From positions 51,025-94,838 of the forward strand of contig JABDDS010000001.1 in NCBI GenBank assembly GCA_013287465.1: 43,814 bases of DNA. Reading direction: 5' to 3'. Each line of letters starts with the position of its first letter. The first letter of the stretch is position 1. The translations under genes and the position numbers were made by a program. The notes beneath the pieces were generated by a model. That model did not search any database and was not told where the DNA came from. It was given only the letters and a program-made list of their open reading frames with translations. Shown one piece after another: positions 28,301 to 36,492 of the stretch. Source of the DNA: Chlamydiota bacterium (GTDB lineage: Bacteria; Chlamydiota; Chlamydiia; Chlamydiales; Parachlamydiaceae).

Positions 28301-31300
28301 GACGCTGACGTTTGCCAATGAGTTTGGCAGTACCATTTCTGGTAGCCATGATGTCGGACAGATGGTGTTTGATTCGGCTGGGGTGGACTATTCGTTTTCA
28401 GCTTCCTTTGAAGCTAACAGTGCTACCCTCTCTTTCACCAATGACGCAACGAGTACAATTTCTGGTGGGGGTGAGCAGTATCTTGGTGATGTCGGCCAGA
28501 TGATCTTTCAGGGAGGGTCTACTTTTCTGGTTACAGAGGATGTCTCTGCTTCCTTTGTGAATGCTGGTGCCCTGTCAGGTGGCTTGACTGAAAATGTTGG
28601 GCAAATGGTCTTTGATGGGGATGGGTATAGTAGCTTACCAGTTTCTTTTACTGCTGGAAATGCAGTGCTTAATTTCATTAATGAAGGTCAAATTGAAATG
28701 ACTTTAGGCTTTAGTGCTGGGCAGATGATGTTTGATGGGCATAATAACGGCGATGCTTCGTTTGTAGTGGCAGAAAATGTGACATTGACATTTGAAAATG
28801 AGAAAGGGGGTTTGATTTCTGGAAGTTATGATGCTGGTCAAATGATGTTCAGTGGAGTCTATAATCATGGCAGTGCGTCTTTTGAAGTGACTGATGGAAA
28901 TGCGATGTTGACGTTTGTAAACGAGGGCAGCAGTTCGATTTCTGGAATCATTGACGCTGGTCAGATGGTGTTTGATGGTAATAATGATGGCAGTGCAATT
29001 TTTGAAGTGACTGGAGGCAATGCGACACTGACGTTTGTGAATGAATCTGGTTGTACAGTTTCTGGAGGTAATGACGCTGGTCAGATGGTGTTTGATGGAA
29101 GTTTTGGTGGTGAAGCGAATTTTGAAGTGCCTAATGGAAATGCGACGCTTTCCTTTGCTAACGAAGGCGGTAGTACCATTTCAGGTACTCATGACGTTGG
29201 CCAGATGGTATTTGATTCGGCCAATCCTGAGTATCCATTTATGGCCTCCTTTGAAGCTAATAACGCTACGTTTTCATTCCTTAATGATGCGACCAGTACA
29301 ATTTCTTCTGTGAGTCAAACACAATACCTTGGAAATGCTGGGCAAATGATTTTTGATACTAGCTCTTTGTTTTTAATTGATGAAGACGTTAAAGCCTCTT
29401 TTGTCAATGATGGGGCCATTTTAGGAGATTCAACTTTTGAAGCAGGGCAAATAGTTTTTGATGCCTCTTCCTTTAACGCTGACAACGCTACTCTTAATTT
29501 TACGAATACAGGAACAATATCGCTTAACAATGGTTGGGACGCAGGGCAGATGGCATTTGATGGGTACTATGGTAATGCCGCATTTACAGTAGATGATAAT
29601 GCTACCTTGAATTTTATAAATGACTTTGCTGGAATAATTTCAGTGACTGATAGTCATAACGCAACACAAATGGTGGTTTATGGGGATGGCAGCACAGCTT
29701 CTTTTAGCGCAAACACCGCTAAATTAGCTTTTACTAACGATCATGCAAGTACGATTACTTCTGTCCTTGGGTACGGAGATGCCGCACAAATGGTTGTTGG
29801 TGGAGGTGAAGGCTCAGGCTTATTTACAGCCGATACTGCCATGTTCACTTTTGTTAATCGTGCGAATAGTACAATTCTGGCAGCTTACAATGCCGGACAA
29901 ATGGTGATTGATGCAGATTCTGGTATTGCCTCTGTTGTCATTACAGATAGCCTCACATCGAGTTTTAAAAATGACGAAGGAAGTACCATTTCCGGCGGGT
30001 TAGATAGCGGTCAGATGATTATTACTGGGTTTAATCCTGCTGTGTATTTTCCATGTACGGCTTCTTTGACAGCTGGAAGCATAGACATGACCTTTATCAA
30101 TAGCGGGGGTAGATCGATTTTCAATGAGAGCAATGCCGGTCAAATGGTGGTTGATGCAAATGACAGCCCCGCTAGTTGTGGGGTAACAAATAACGCAACA
30201 CTGGCATTTGTGAATCAGTTTGGCAGCACAATTTCTGGTTCTAATGATGTTGGGCAAATGCTATTAGAAGCGGTAAATAGCGACCTAGCCTCTTTTGAGG
30301 CTGGTACCGCCACATTTTCCTTCTTAAATGATTCTACAAGCATTATTTCTAGTCTTCACGATACTGGTCAGATGATGTTTAGAGGAAATACTCTTTTCTC
30401 AGTTGGAGATAGGGCTACATTTTCTTTCAAAAATGATGGGGTGATTTCAGGTTCGGCTCAAGATGTTGGGCAAATGGTATTTGATGGAGGAGAATGTTCT
30501 ATAGGGAGCGCATTATTGGAGTTTGATAATAAAGGCTCTATTTCAACAGCTAATGATGCTGGTCAGATGGTTTTTGGCGGCGGAGGCGCTCCGGCTGCTT
30601 TCAATGTTACCAATGGTGATGCTACTCTGAATTTTATGAATGATTCTGGAGGAACAATTTCTGGTTTGGCAGTTGCACAAATGTTGTTCAATATGGGAGC
30701 TAATTCCACCCATTTTAATATGAATAGTGATGATGCCATATTGACTTTTGTGAATAAACGCGGTAGCTCAATTTTTGTTCCCGATGGAGGACATGACGCT
30801 GGACAAATGGCGTTTCTAGGTACGACTTTTACAGCTTCTAACAGCGCTTTATTGACCTTTGTCAATGATCAAAGCAGCATTTCCGGAGGCGATGATGCCG
30901 GACAAATGATATTTGATGGTGCCGGAGAAACAGCATTTTTTTCAGTAACCAATGGCAATGCAACATTGAACTTTACCAATGAATCTGGAAGTTTGATGAC
31001 TTCTAGTGGCGGTCACGTTGGTCAAATGATATTCGATGCGAATGATGGCACAGTTTCCTTTTCAGCTACCGGTGATGCCAATCTATCATTTGCCAATGAG
31101 TCTGGTAGCACCATTTCTGGCTTGTATTATGCAGGAGAGATGGTCTTTCCTGGTGCTAGTTTTTTAGCTAACACTGCCACACTAAGTTTTACTAATGATG
31201 CGACAAGTGAAATTTCTTGCTTTAGCAATGACTCTTATGGAGATGCTGCCCAAATGGTTTTTGCGCAAAATTCCTCTTTCTCAACGCAGGAAGGTCTTTC

Positions 31301-34300
31301 GTTGTCCTTTGTCAATGACGGGATCATTTCAGGAAATTCAATCCTCGATGTCGGACAGATGGTTTTTGATCATGCTTTATTCAGCGCTTTAGATGCTACA
31401 CTCAGCTTTATGAACACAGGAGCAATTTCAGTGACCACAGGTCGAGGTGTTGCTCAAATGGCTTTTGAGGCGCTTTATGGCAATACTACTTTTAGTATTG
31501 GACAAGATGCTACTCTAACCTTTATGAATGATGCTGGAGGAACCATCTCGGCAATGGAAAGTGCTCGTAGTGCAGCGCAAATGGCATTTTATGCTGATGC
31601 AAATATCGCTGTATTTAATGCCACTAACGCTACGTTATCGTTTGTCAATGATCATGCAAGTACCATCACTTCTTTTTCTGGGTATCAAGATGCAGCGCAA
31701 ATGATATTTGGTGGCGTTCATGGATCAGCAAATTTTGAAGTACCTAATGTTGAACTGACCTTTGCAAACTGCGCTAACAGTACAATTTCAGCAGCTAACA
31801 ATGCCGGCCAGATGGTATTCGATGCCGTGCTCGGCACTGTCACTTTCAGCGCTTCCGAAAATGCAACCTTAGTCTTTAGCAATGAAGATGGAAGTACAAT
31901 TTTGGCTTCCGGTAATGCTGGAGATAGCGGTCAAATGGTATTTAATGGATTCTCTAGCGCTGCTGATTTTATGGCTGGTAGTGCTGATATGACCTTTGTC
32001 AACGGTTCTGGTAGCTCGATCTCCTTGCAAGAAGGAGGCTGGGACTCTGGACAAATGGTCTTTGATGCCTCTTATGGTTCCGTATCTTTTCAAGTCGATA
32101 GCAACGCAACTCTGACGTTCATCAATGATGCGGGTAGTGTGATTAATGGGAATCACGACGCTGCTCAGATGGTCTTTGATGCTAATAATGGCTCTGCTAC
32201 CATGACAGTAGGAAATAAATGCATTATTAGAGCAACGAATAACGGCGATATTTATACAGAACCAGAGTTTCCAGCTGAGAGCATCACATCCCGTTACGCT
32301 GCTCAAATTCTTTTTGATGGCAGCTTGGGTGGTGTCTCCTTGGACGTAGGCGACAATAGTGCTATCACCGCGCTCAACACCTACATGGGAACGATCACTA
32401 ATGAGGGGGTAAACCCAGCAGCTCAAATTTACTTCAGCAGTGCGACGGTCACAGGTGCCCCGACGATCACAGCGATCAACCAGCAAGTTATCCCCACAAT
32501 AGAGGGGATCGTCTTTGATGGTACCTCAACAGCTTATGGTGTTAATATCATCCTTCAAAATACCTCTTTAGTTGTTAATACAGCAGCAGATCCATTTATA
32601 ATTGCTTCTCTCACAGGGGATTCAAGAAGCTTTGTCAAATTAAGCACCAATCTGAACATTGACATGCCAACTGATACGGACACGATTTTCGCTGGAGAAA
32701 TCTTGGATGTGTCTGGTTCCAATAGCTTGACGGTCAGTGGCGACGGAACATTGGAGCTCTCAGGAGCAAGCACCTACGGAGGAGGTACTTATCTTATTAG
32801 TGGAGAGCTGATTGTCGGCAATGACAACGCCCTAGGAACAGGAGTTCTTTCTATCACTTCGGGGGCGACATTGGACTTATTAAATCACGTCGTTCTACCT
32901 AATAACATCATCTTATCAGGAAGGGATTATTTTGAAGTTGATAATCACGACTGTGCTGCCCTTGCGGGCGTGCTATCGGGAACAGGAAGTCTGAATAAAG
33001 TTGGCACAGGTAAGCTCGATCTGGTCAAAAATAGCTTTGGCTATTTAGGAACTGCGAATGTGGAACAGGGGCATCTTGCCGTCAATGCCAGCTACCCGAA
33101 CATGACCGTAAACGTCCTTCCAGGGACAGTGCTTTCTGGAATAGGTACTATGGGCAATGTTAATTGTCATGGTACCTTCAGCCCGGGCAACTCTATCGGC
33201 ACATGCTTTGTCAATAACCTCACGTTCTATCCAAGATCTATCTACGAAGTTGAAATTGGCTATGCTGAAAGCTCCGATTGCATCGTTGCCTCTGGAAATG
33301 TGGTAATTGAAACCGGGGCTGCTCTCGATGTGATTCCACTGACAACTTCGTTTTTTGATGGAGAGGTCTATACAATCATTGAAGCTTATGATGGAATTGT
33401 GACAGGACAATTCTTGCCACTAACATTGCAATTCCGTGTATATTCTCTTAGCGTCGTCTATAACCCACAAAATGTCGAATTGGTCATTTCCTCAGGAGGG
33501 GGCATGCCCGATTTTGACGACTTGTTGCCAGACGATGCAACAGGTAATGATCATGCTGTAGCAGAATACCTTGATTGCCTTGAAACAGCAAATGCCATCG
33601 ATCCATATAGCGATTTGGCCTACGTCTTCAATGTGTTGGACTTTGCTACTCCACAAGAGTTAGAACAGGGCTTTAGCACCCTTGATCCTGGCCCATATAG
33701 CAATTTTGTCGTCGCACAGCAAAATGCACTCATCGAATTCCGCTATACCCTCTCCGATCGATTCGATCTCCTTCGCACCACATCTCCATGCACATGCTCC
33801 GACATGCCTCAACTGGGCATATGGGTAACTCCAGTTGGAGGTTTCTCTCGTCAAAAAGCTGAAATCAATGAGCCACTGGGATATAAAACACACTCTTACG
33901 GAGTCACCGTAGGTGCTGACGTCGACGTGTGCCCAGAGCTGCACTTAGGGATCGCTGGAGCCTATATCTACGATCATGTCACAGGTCTTGCCTCAACGCC
34001 TACAGGTGCTTCTTCAACAGGTAAGATTGAAACCGGGTATCTAGCTCTCTACGGCAGCTGGTTCTCTCCCCTGTTCTATCTAGATGTGGCGGGAACCATC
34101 GCTTTTGATGACTACAAGACGAAACGCCCGATTTACCTAACCTCTATCGCCGGGACAATTGATCGAACTGCGAAAGGGTCTTATAGCGGCATTGATTACG
34201 ACATCTACATTGCCGGAGGCTCCGTCATGCAGTATTATGAATTTGATCTGACTTTAGGGGCCTCTATTGACTGGATTGGTTCTCACCAAGACGGATTTAC

Positions 34301-34658
34301 AGAGAAGGGAGCCGATAGTTTGAACCTCGTTCTCGGATCTCATAATAATGATCTTCTCCGTTCGTTGGTAGGTTTTAACGTCTCCTACAACGGATGGTGC
34401 AGTATCATTCCAGAAATCGGTTGCGCTGTCGCCTATGATAGACGCTTTGGTCATGATAGATATAGCACCCATTTTGTCGACGAGCCATGCAATATGTCCG
34501 TTAGAGGGATTAACCCTTCGCAGTGGTTAGCACTCCCCGAGGCAAAGGTGACGGGTTGCTTTGGTAACGGTTGGACGCTTTCTCTCATCTACGATGGGGA
34601 GTTTGGAGAGTATTACTTCGCTAATGACTTCTCACTAAACGTTGCCCTCGAATTCTAA
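22359..34658 (+). CDS. Giant type V autotransporter with about 75 GQMVF repeat units
   Basis: The 4099-residue product starts with a signal peptide (MRLIAKTTVVLMLLTMASRL). From ~230 to ~3370 it is built of some 75 units of about 42 residues with consensus D-[AV]-G-Q-M-V-F-D-G, then A-T-L-T-F-x-N-[ED], then G-S-[ST]-I-[ST]. Such short strand-forming repeats suggest a beta-solenoid passenger. Residues ~3440-3650 resemble passenger-associated transport repeats (GTLELSGASTYGGGTYLISG, GTFSPGNSIGT). Residues ~3813-4099 form an autotransporter beta-barrel ending in Phe (SLNVALEF). The layout parallels chlamydial polymorphic membrane proteins, but the GGA[ILV] motif is not dominant and F-x-N replaces F-x-x-N, so I do not call it a Pmp. 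It follows a ribosome site aaagga. The role, probably surface exposed, is unknown. Confidence 0.93.
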   Translation: MRLIAKTTVVLMLLTMASRLVNGDSSATWTGAINQDLKIGSNWSPSGIPDAQATFDSNTVSGTKLNPTANTLFSIEEFYFPTSASLFTFTFSGPGALEFTGAGLPSISGSPTNTRLDATNAAFMTTPQIFFSGTYPTAVEYLGNATIMAYNEGTITTGEYGEINIAQVTLGDAADFESIDLQADAGVSISVTNSGVVTSFNGDAAQVLMQNSSFNSSGDITIALIQSTGEISGSYDVGQMVFDSATPAYPFTGSFEANSATLSFTNDATSTISGGEAQYFGDIGQMVFQGSTFLVEDNVSASFVNAGVLSGNETEDVGQMVFDGNGFSSSLVSFTAGSVTLDFTNQGQIKMEDNGYDAGQMVFDGNGEGSAIFEVTTGDATLTFTNERGSSITSDDNDAGQMVFDGTFAGNAVFEVIDGDATLTFTNEGGSSITSNSHDAGQMVFDGSNSGIETSFKVPNGTATLTFANESGSTISGTNDVGQMVFDWTSPGYSSIGSFEANNATFSFTNDATSTISGGETQYFGDIGQMIFQGGSTLLVEENATFALVNAGMLSGYLTNDVGQMVLDASSITVGSTTINFENTGSISATSSWDAGQMVIDGDGGIASFEVTDGNATLTFMNDCGGSIASDVWNAGQMVLDGGTILVSESTSEGDEYTDDYIENDDINIVVTGSTLTFDVSGTYDSSATLTFANERGSTISANTGNDAGQMVFAGESITVTTSQSDGDQIGSYDTQDQNTTVDVVGSTISFSNEDDITLKFINDTSFVLGNNDAGQMVFEAGSISVTATQVQGEEYGSFDSEEQTIDISIVGNVISFSAGNNTALTFVNDLGSISANNNNAGQMVIDAGSVFVKASQTAGNEDGYYDSQSQSAEIDVTGNIVTFSPTDNAILTFTNNAGSISGQKDTGQMVFDAGLVQIGANQTVGSESGIYDSEYQSIDINITGNTVTFSAANGATLSFANENGGSIISTGIGGGESEKAGQMIFDAGVTAFMLFQSESGNIIANGVSNKATFELTGGDATLTFANEGGSSITSNSGVGGQMVFEGYSHNVASFSAAENATLTFANNEGSLIISDDSYAGQMVFDGNDAGIALFLATENATLTFVNEAGSTISGTSSTGQMVFNGADSGTVFDVMKGDATLTFINDYGSSITSSGFDAGQMVFDTVVGYVYFNVNSGDATLTFANKGGSSIINSDGGAGQMIFDGIANGSLAQFEVFNSSATLTFANDEGSTISASGSGNDAGQMVFIGNDGQALFLTENGATLTFTNQAGSSLTSSDSDAGQMIFAGENDGNATFEVASGGATLTFANDNAEISSGYDAGQMVFDGNNDETATFSVTNSATLTFTNEGGGSITSDGHDAGQMMFDGNNGGHASFSATGGGATLTFTNDSGSSISSGGGGNDAGQMVFDGYNGGNATFSVNGGNATLTFANDSGSTISTGGTDIGQMLFYGVYDGNTTFEVIGGGATLTFENDGGSMITNGNVVGQMVFDGHISGNATFSVTEDATLTFANDGGGLISGTFYVGQMLFDGVSGNASFSTAQNATLTFANAGGSSILSLNDTGQMLFAGGDGAASFSAIDGDATLKFSNEGGSTISGGNGDVGQMVFDSAGVEYGLVASFEADSAILSFTNDATSTITDGFNVGQMLFDGSSISVGSATLNFENQGILSVTSGWDAGQMVFYGGEGSLASFEVTDGDATLTFTNDCGGSISVASGLNAGQMVFDGGAGGGGSASFEVTDGDATLTFANKESSTISATYSAGQMVFDGDSDTASFEVTGDTTLTFTNDAGSMIISNNFDAGQMVFEGHGGTVSFGVTGDTILIFTNEEGSSITSNGHDAGQMVFDSDEGGIASFEVTDGNTTLTFTNEEGSLISSVNNDAGQMVFDGGGSAGPVFFTAYDGAILAFINERGSSISGSQDVGQMVFDGKVGGRSSFMASDGALLTFANDNGSSILSVGNNAGQMLFDGDTSGNANFTLTDGNVTLTFANEFGSTISGSHDVGQMVFDSAGVDYSFSASFEANSATLSFTNDATSTISGGGEQYLGDVGQMIFQGGSTFLVTEDVSASFVNAGALSGGLTENVGQMVFDGDGYSSLPVSFTAGNAVLNFINEGQIEMTLGFSAGQMMFDGHNNGDASFVVAENVTLTFENEKGGLISGSYDAGQMMFSGVYNHGSASFEVTDGNAMLTFVNEGSSSISGIIDAGQMVFDGNNDGSAIFEVTGGNATLTFVNESGCTVSGGNDAGQMVFDGSFGGEANFEVPNGNATLSFANEGGSTISGTHDVGQMVFDSANPEYPFMASFEANNATFSFLNDATSTISSVSQTQYLGNAGQMIFDTSSLFLIDEDVKASFVNDGAILGDSTFEAGQIVFDASSFNADNATLNFTNTGTISLNNGWDAGQMAFDGYYGNAAFTVDDNATLNFINDFAGIISVTDSHNATQMVVYGDGSTASFSANTAKLAFTNDHASTITSVLGYGDAAQMVVGGGEGSGLFTADTAMFTFVNRANSTILAAYNAGQMVIDADSGIASVVITDSLTSSFKNDEGSTISGGLDSGQMIITGFNPAVYFPCTASLTAGSIDMTFINSGGRSIFNESNAGQMVVDANDSPASCGVTNNATLAFVNQFGSTISGSNDVGQMLLEAVNSDLASFEAGTATFSFLNDSTSIISSLHDTGQMMFRGNTLFSVGDRATFSFKNDGVISGSAQDVGQMVFDGGECSIGSALLEFDNKGSISTANDAGQMVFGGGGAPAAFNVTNGDATLNFMNDSGGTISGLAVAQMLFNMGANSTHFNMNSDDAILTFVNKRGSSIFVPDGGHDAGQMAFLGTTFTASNSALLTFVNDQSSISGGDDAGQMIFDGAGETAFFSVTNGNATLNFTNESGSLMTSSGGHVGQMIFDANDGTVSFSATGDANLSFANESGSTISGLYYAGEMVFPGASFLANTATLSFTNDATSEISCFSNDSYGDAAQMVFAQNSSFSTQEGLSLSFVNDGIISGNSILDVGQMVFDHALFSALDATLSFMNTGAISVTTGRGVAQMAFEALYGNTTFSIGQDATLTFMNDAGGTISAMESARSAAQMAFYADANIAVFNATNATLSFVNDHASTITSFSGYQDAAQMIFGGVHGSANFEVPNVELTFANCANSTISAANNAGQMVFDAVLGTVTFSASENATLVFSNEDGSTILASGNAGDSGQMVFNGFSSAADFMAGSADMTFVNGSGSSISLQEGGWDSGQMVFDASYGSVSFQVDSNATLTFINDAGSVINGNHDAAQMVFDANNGSATMTVGNKCIIRATNNGDIYTEPEFPAESITSRYAAQILFDGSLGGVSLDVGDNSAITALNTYMGTITNEGVNPAAQIYFSSATVTGAPTITAINQQVIPTIEGIVFDGTSTAYGVNIILQNTSLVVNTAADPFIIASLTGDSRSFVKLSTNLNIDMPTDTDTIFAGEILDVSGSNSLTVSGDGTLELSGASTYGGGTYLISGELIVGNDNALGTGVLSITSGATLDLLNHVVLPNNIILSGRDYFEVDNHDCAALAGVLSGTGSLNKVGTGKLDLVKNSFGYLGTANVEQGHLAVNASYPNMTVNVLPGTVLSGIGTMGNVNCHGTFSPGNSIGTCFVNNLTFYPRSIYEVEIGYAESSDCIVASGNVVIETGAALDVIPLTTSFFDGEVYTIIEAYDGIVTGQFLPLTLQFRVYSLSVVYNPQNVELVISSGGGMPDFDDLLPDDATGNDHAVAEYLDCLETANAIDPYSDLAYVFNVLDFATPQELEQGFSTLDPGPYSNFVVAQQNALIEFRYTLSDRFDLLRTTSPCTCSDMPQLGIWVTPVGGFSRQKAEINEPLGYKTHSYGVTVGADVDVCPELHLGIAGAYIYDHVTGLASTPTGASSTGKIETGYLALYGSWFSPLFYLDVAGTIAFDDYKTKRPIYLTSIAGTIDRTAKGSYSGIDYDIYIAGGSVMQYYEFDLTLGASIDWIGSHQDGFTEKGADSLNLVLGSHNNDLLRSLVGFNVSYNGWCSIIPEIGCAVAYDRRFGHDRYSTHFVDEPCNMSVRGINPSQWLALPEAKVTGCFGNGWTLSLIYDGEFGEYYFANDFSLNVALEF
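24285..25235 (+). repeat. Block of five longer units inside the giant autotransporter
   Basis: Five consecutive units carry an extra ~25-30 residue insert after GQMVF. Its pattern is S-x-[TS]-Q-x2-G-[DES]-x2-G-x-Y-D-[ST], then about eight residues, then [VI]-x-G-[NS]-x-[VIL]-[TS]-F-[SD]. The first (STSEGDEYTDDY) is the most diverged. Normal 42-residue units resume after GATLSFANENGGS. The inserts are acidic and Gln-rich and could form a loop or hairpin protruding from the solenoid. Confidence 0.8.
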
Positions 34659-34664
34659 AAGATA

Positions 34665-34850
34665 AAAGGACCCTAATTAGATAACGTTATTCTACTGCGC
34701 GAAGCGTTTGGAGTGCGAAAGCCCTCTTTCGCTTTACCTTAAATGACAAAGCGAAAGAGGGCTTTCGCACTCCAAACGCTTCGCGTAATAACAGGATTAG
34801 GCTTAAAAGTCTTCAATCGCCTCTTAAGGACCTTTGCGTCCTTTGTCCTT
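34665..34850. repeat. Nested palindrome: family A copy 4 inside an inverted outer shell
   Basis: Family A occupies 34696-34789. The right flank (aataacaggattaggcttaa ... cttcaatcgcctcttaagga) is the reverse complement of the left flank of the element at 22091. The left flank gataacgttattctact matches the complement of that element's right flank. So the same nested unit lies on both sides of the autotransporter gene, inverted. The left outer shell is shortened here. Confidence 0.88.
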
Positions 34851-34856
34851 TGTCGT

Positions 34857-34885
34857 TTGCAAAAAAGGTTGAAAAAAGTTACACT
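34857..34885 (+). promoter_or_regulatory. Candidate sigma70-type promoter for clpP-dapF
   Basis: ttgcaa (34857-34862) and tacact (34880-34885) are 17 bases apart and would start transcription about 20 bases before the clpP ribosome site. The same tttgcaaaaa sequence follows the related palindrome upstream of the autotransporter gene, so part of it may belong to the repeat's flank. Confidence 0.5.
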
Positions 34886-34912
34886 AGACCAGAATAGTTA
34901 AATGGAGTGTTT

Positions 34913-35515
34913 ATGGCTAAAGGTGAAAAAAATCAAGAGTGTAATATTCAATACCTTTCTTTAAAAGATAAGATCGATACGACTCTTTTAAATGCACGGC
35001 GTATTTTTATTCACGATGCTATCGACAATGAAAGCGCTAATGAAGCTATCCGTCAACTTTGGTATCTAGAACTCACAGAACCTGGTCTGCCGATTCTTAT
35101 TATCATTAACAGCCCCGGAGGATCTGTCGATGCCGGTTTTGCGATCTGGGATCAAGTAAAGATGATTTCATCGCCTGTGACGACTCTCATCACAGGATTG
35201 GCCGCTTCAATGGGGTCTGTATTGAGCCTGTGCGCAGCTCCTAAACGTCGTTTTGCCACCCCTAATGCGCGCATCATGATCCACCAACCATCGATCGGTG
35301 GTGTGATCAGAGGTCAAGCGACAGACCTCGAAATCCAAGCTAAAGAAATTCTTAAGACAAGAGCCGCCCTTGTCGATCTCTACGTCAAAGCAACGGGCAA
35401 AAGCGCTAAAGTCGTCGATCATGCCATCGACCGCGATAGCTGGATGACGGCACAAGAAGCGCTAGAATTTGGTCTTTTGGATGGTCTCGTTGAGTCATTT
35501 AAAGACCTGGAATGA
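34913..35515 (+). CDS. clpP: ATP-dependent Clp protease proteolytic subunit
   Basis: The 200-residue serine protease forms the barrel that degrades proteins fed by ClpX/ClpC. The catalytic triad is visible: Ser 99 in [10 protein letters not shown], His 124 in [10 protein letters not shown] and Asp 175 in DRDSWM. The oligomer core [11 protein letters not shown] is also present. I choose ATG at 34913 since ggag lies at 34904-34907; a GTG at 34907 would put the ribosome site inside the gene. A two-residue insertion after HQP relative to E. coli is seen. Chlamydiae carry more than one ClpP, and this copy is beside dapF, as recalled for clpP1 in Chlamydia. The stop overlaps the dapF start. Confidence 0.95.
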   Translation: MAKGEKNQECNIQYLSLKDKIDTTLLNARRIFIHDAIDNESANEAIRQLWYLELTEPGLPILIIINSPGGSVDAGFAIWDQVKMISSPVTTLITGLAASMGSVLSLCAAPKRRFATPNARIMIHQPSIGGVIRGQATDLEIQAKEILKTRAALVDLYVKATGKSAKVVDHAIDRDSWMTAQEALEFGLLDGLVESFKDLE

Positions 35516-36318
35516 TGATCCCCTTTGTTAAGTATTCTGGTTGTGGAAATGATTTTATTATCGTCGATAACCAAGATCATTCGTTAACAGAGTATCTATC
35601 ACCCATTCATATTCAGCACCTCTGCCATCGTCGTTTTGGTATCGGAGCAGATGGTTTGATCGTTTTTGAAAGATCTCACCCTACTCATTTCCATATGCGT
35701 ATTTTTAATTCAGATGGAAGCGAAGCGGAAATGTGCGGTAATGGCATACGTTGTCTTGCTCATTTTATTCATGGTCTTTTTGACATTAACGGAGAATTTA
35801 CCATCGAGACAATGCTTCAACAAATACATGTAAGGGTTGAAAATGGAGTGGTAACCGTTTTTATGCCTCTTCCAAGTAAAGTTGAGTATAATGTACCCCT
35901 AAACATCGATGAAGAAGAGGTTTTTGTCCATGCCCTCGATACGGGAGTGCCTCATGTCGTCCGTTTTGTCGATGATATCGATTGCGATTTATTGATGAAA
36001 TCTGCCCCCAAAATTCGCTTTCATCCAAAGTTTTTTCCAAAAGGAACCAACGTCAATTTTGCACAGCTTTTACCCAACGGAATTGTATCCATACGTACAT
36101 ATGAGCGCGGTATTGAAGGGGAAACCCTCGCCTGTGGTACAGGGGCTGTTGCCGTCGCCGTCGCCGCAAGTAAAATATACGGGCTTAGTAGTCCAATTAA
36201 AATAAAAACTCGTTCTTCTGATGTTTTAGAAATTTCTTTTGATCATTCATCTTCCTATGTCGCGATGACAGGGCCAGCAGTCAAAGTCTTTGATGGACAC
36301 TGTAAAATAACAGGATAG
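35512..36318 (+). CDS. dapF: Diaminopimelate epimerase
   Basis: The 268-residue cofactor-independent racemase converts LL- to meso-diaminopimelate for lysine and peptidoglycan precursor synthesis. Both catalytic cysteines are present: Cys 75 in EMCGNGIRC and Cys 208 in [10 protein letters not shown]. The N-terminal [13 protein letters not shown] and GADGLI are family motifs. The ATG at 35512 overlaps the clpP stop; a second ATG directly follows and could serve equally. Coupling to clpP is close, so both are probably on one mRNA. Confidence 0.95.
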   Translation: MMIPFVKYSGCGNDFIIVDNQDHSLTEYLSPIHIQHLCHRRFGIGADGLIVFERSHPTHFHMRIFNSDGSEAEMCGNGIRCLAHFIHGLFDINGEFTIETMLQQIHVRVENGVVTVFMPLPSKVEYNVPLNIDEEEVFVHALDTGVPHVVRFVDDIDCDLLMKSAPKIRFHPKFFPKGTNVNFAQLLPNGIVSIRTYERGIEGETLACGTGAVAVAVAASKIYGLSSPIKIKTRSSDVLEISFDHSSSYVAMTGPAVKVFDGHCKITG

Positions 36319-36387
36319 GCAGGATCGGCTTCGCCGGCAGGATAAAATCTCTAGATCCTGCCGGCGAAGCCGATCCTCTTTATCCTG
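36311..36387. terminator. Strong hairpin after dapF, possible terminator or palindromic repeat
   Basis: Stem 36321-36343 (aggatcggcttcgccggcag...) pairs perfectly over 23 bp with 36355-36377 around an 11-base loop. Outer caggat and atcctg (36311-36316, 36382-36387) extend it. The dapF stop codon lies in the outer left arm. A run of T (ttatttttttatt) follows at ~36387-36399, which fits a rho-independent terminator, but the stem is unusually long for one. Confidence 0.75.
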
Positions 36388-36440
36388 TTATTTTTTTATT
36401 GCTTTGCGCATTTCGAGCTGGTGTCTTATAAAAATGTACG

Positions 36441-36469
36441 TTGTAAAGTCTATTGATTTTTTGTATACT
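36441..36469 (+). promoter_or_regulatory. Candidate sigma70-type promoter for the UPF0158 gene
   Basis: ttgtaa (36441-36446) and tatact (36464-36469) are separated by exactly 17 bases and lie 23 bases before the ATG, with agagga at 36481-36486 as ribosome site. The gene therefore probably has its own promoter downstream of the dapF hairpin. Confidence 0.6.
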
Positions 36470-36492
36470 TTCGAATAAAGAGAGGATCGATT

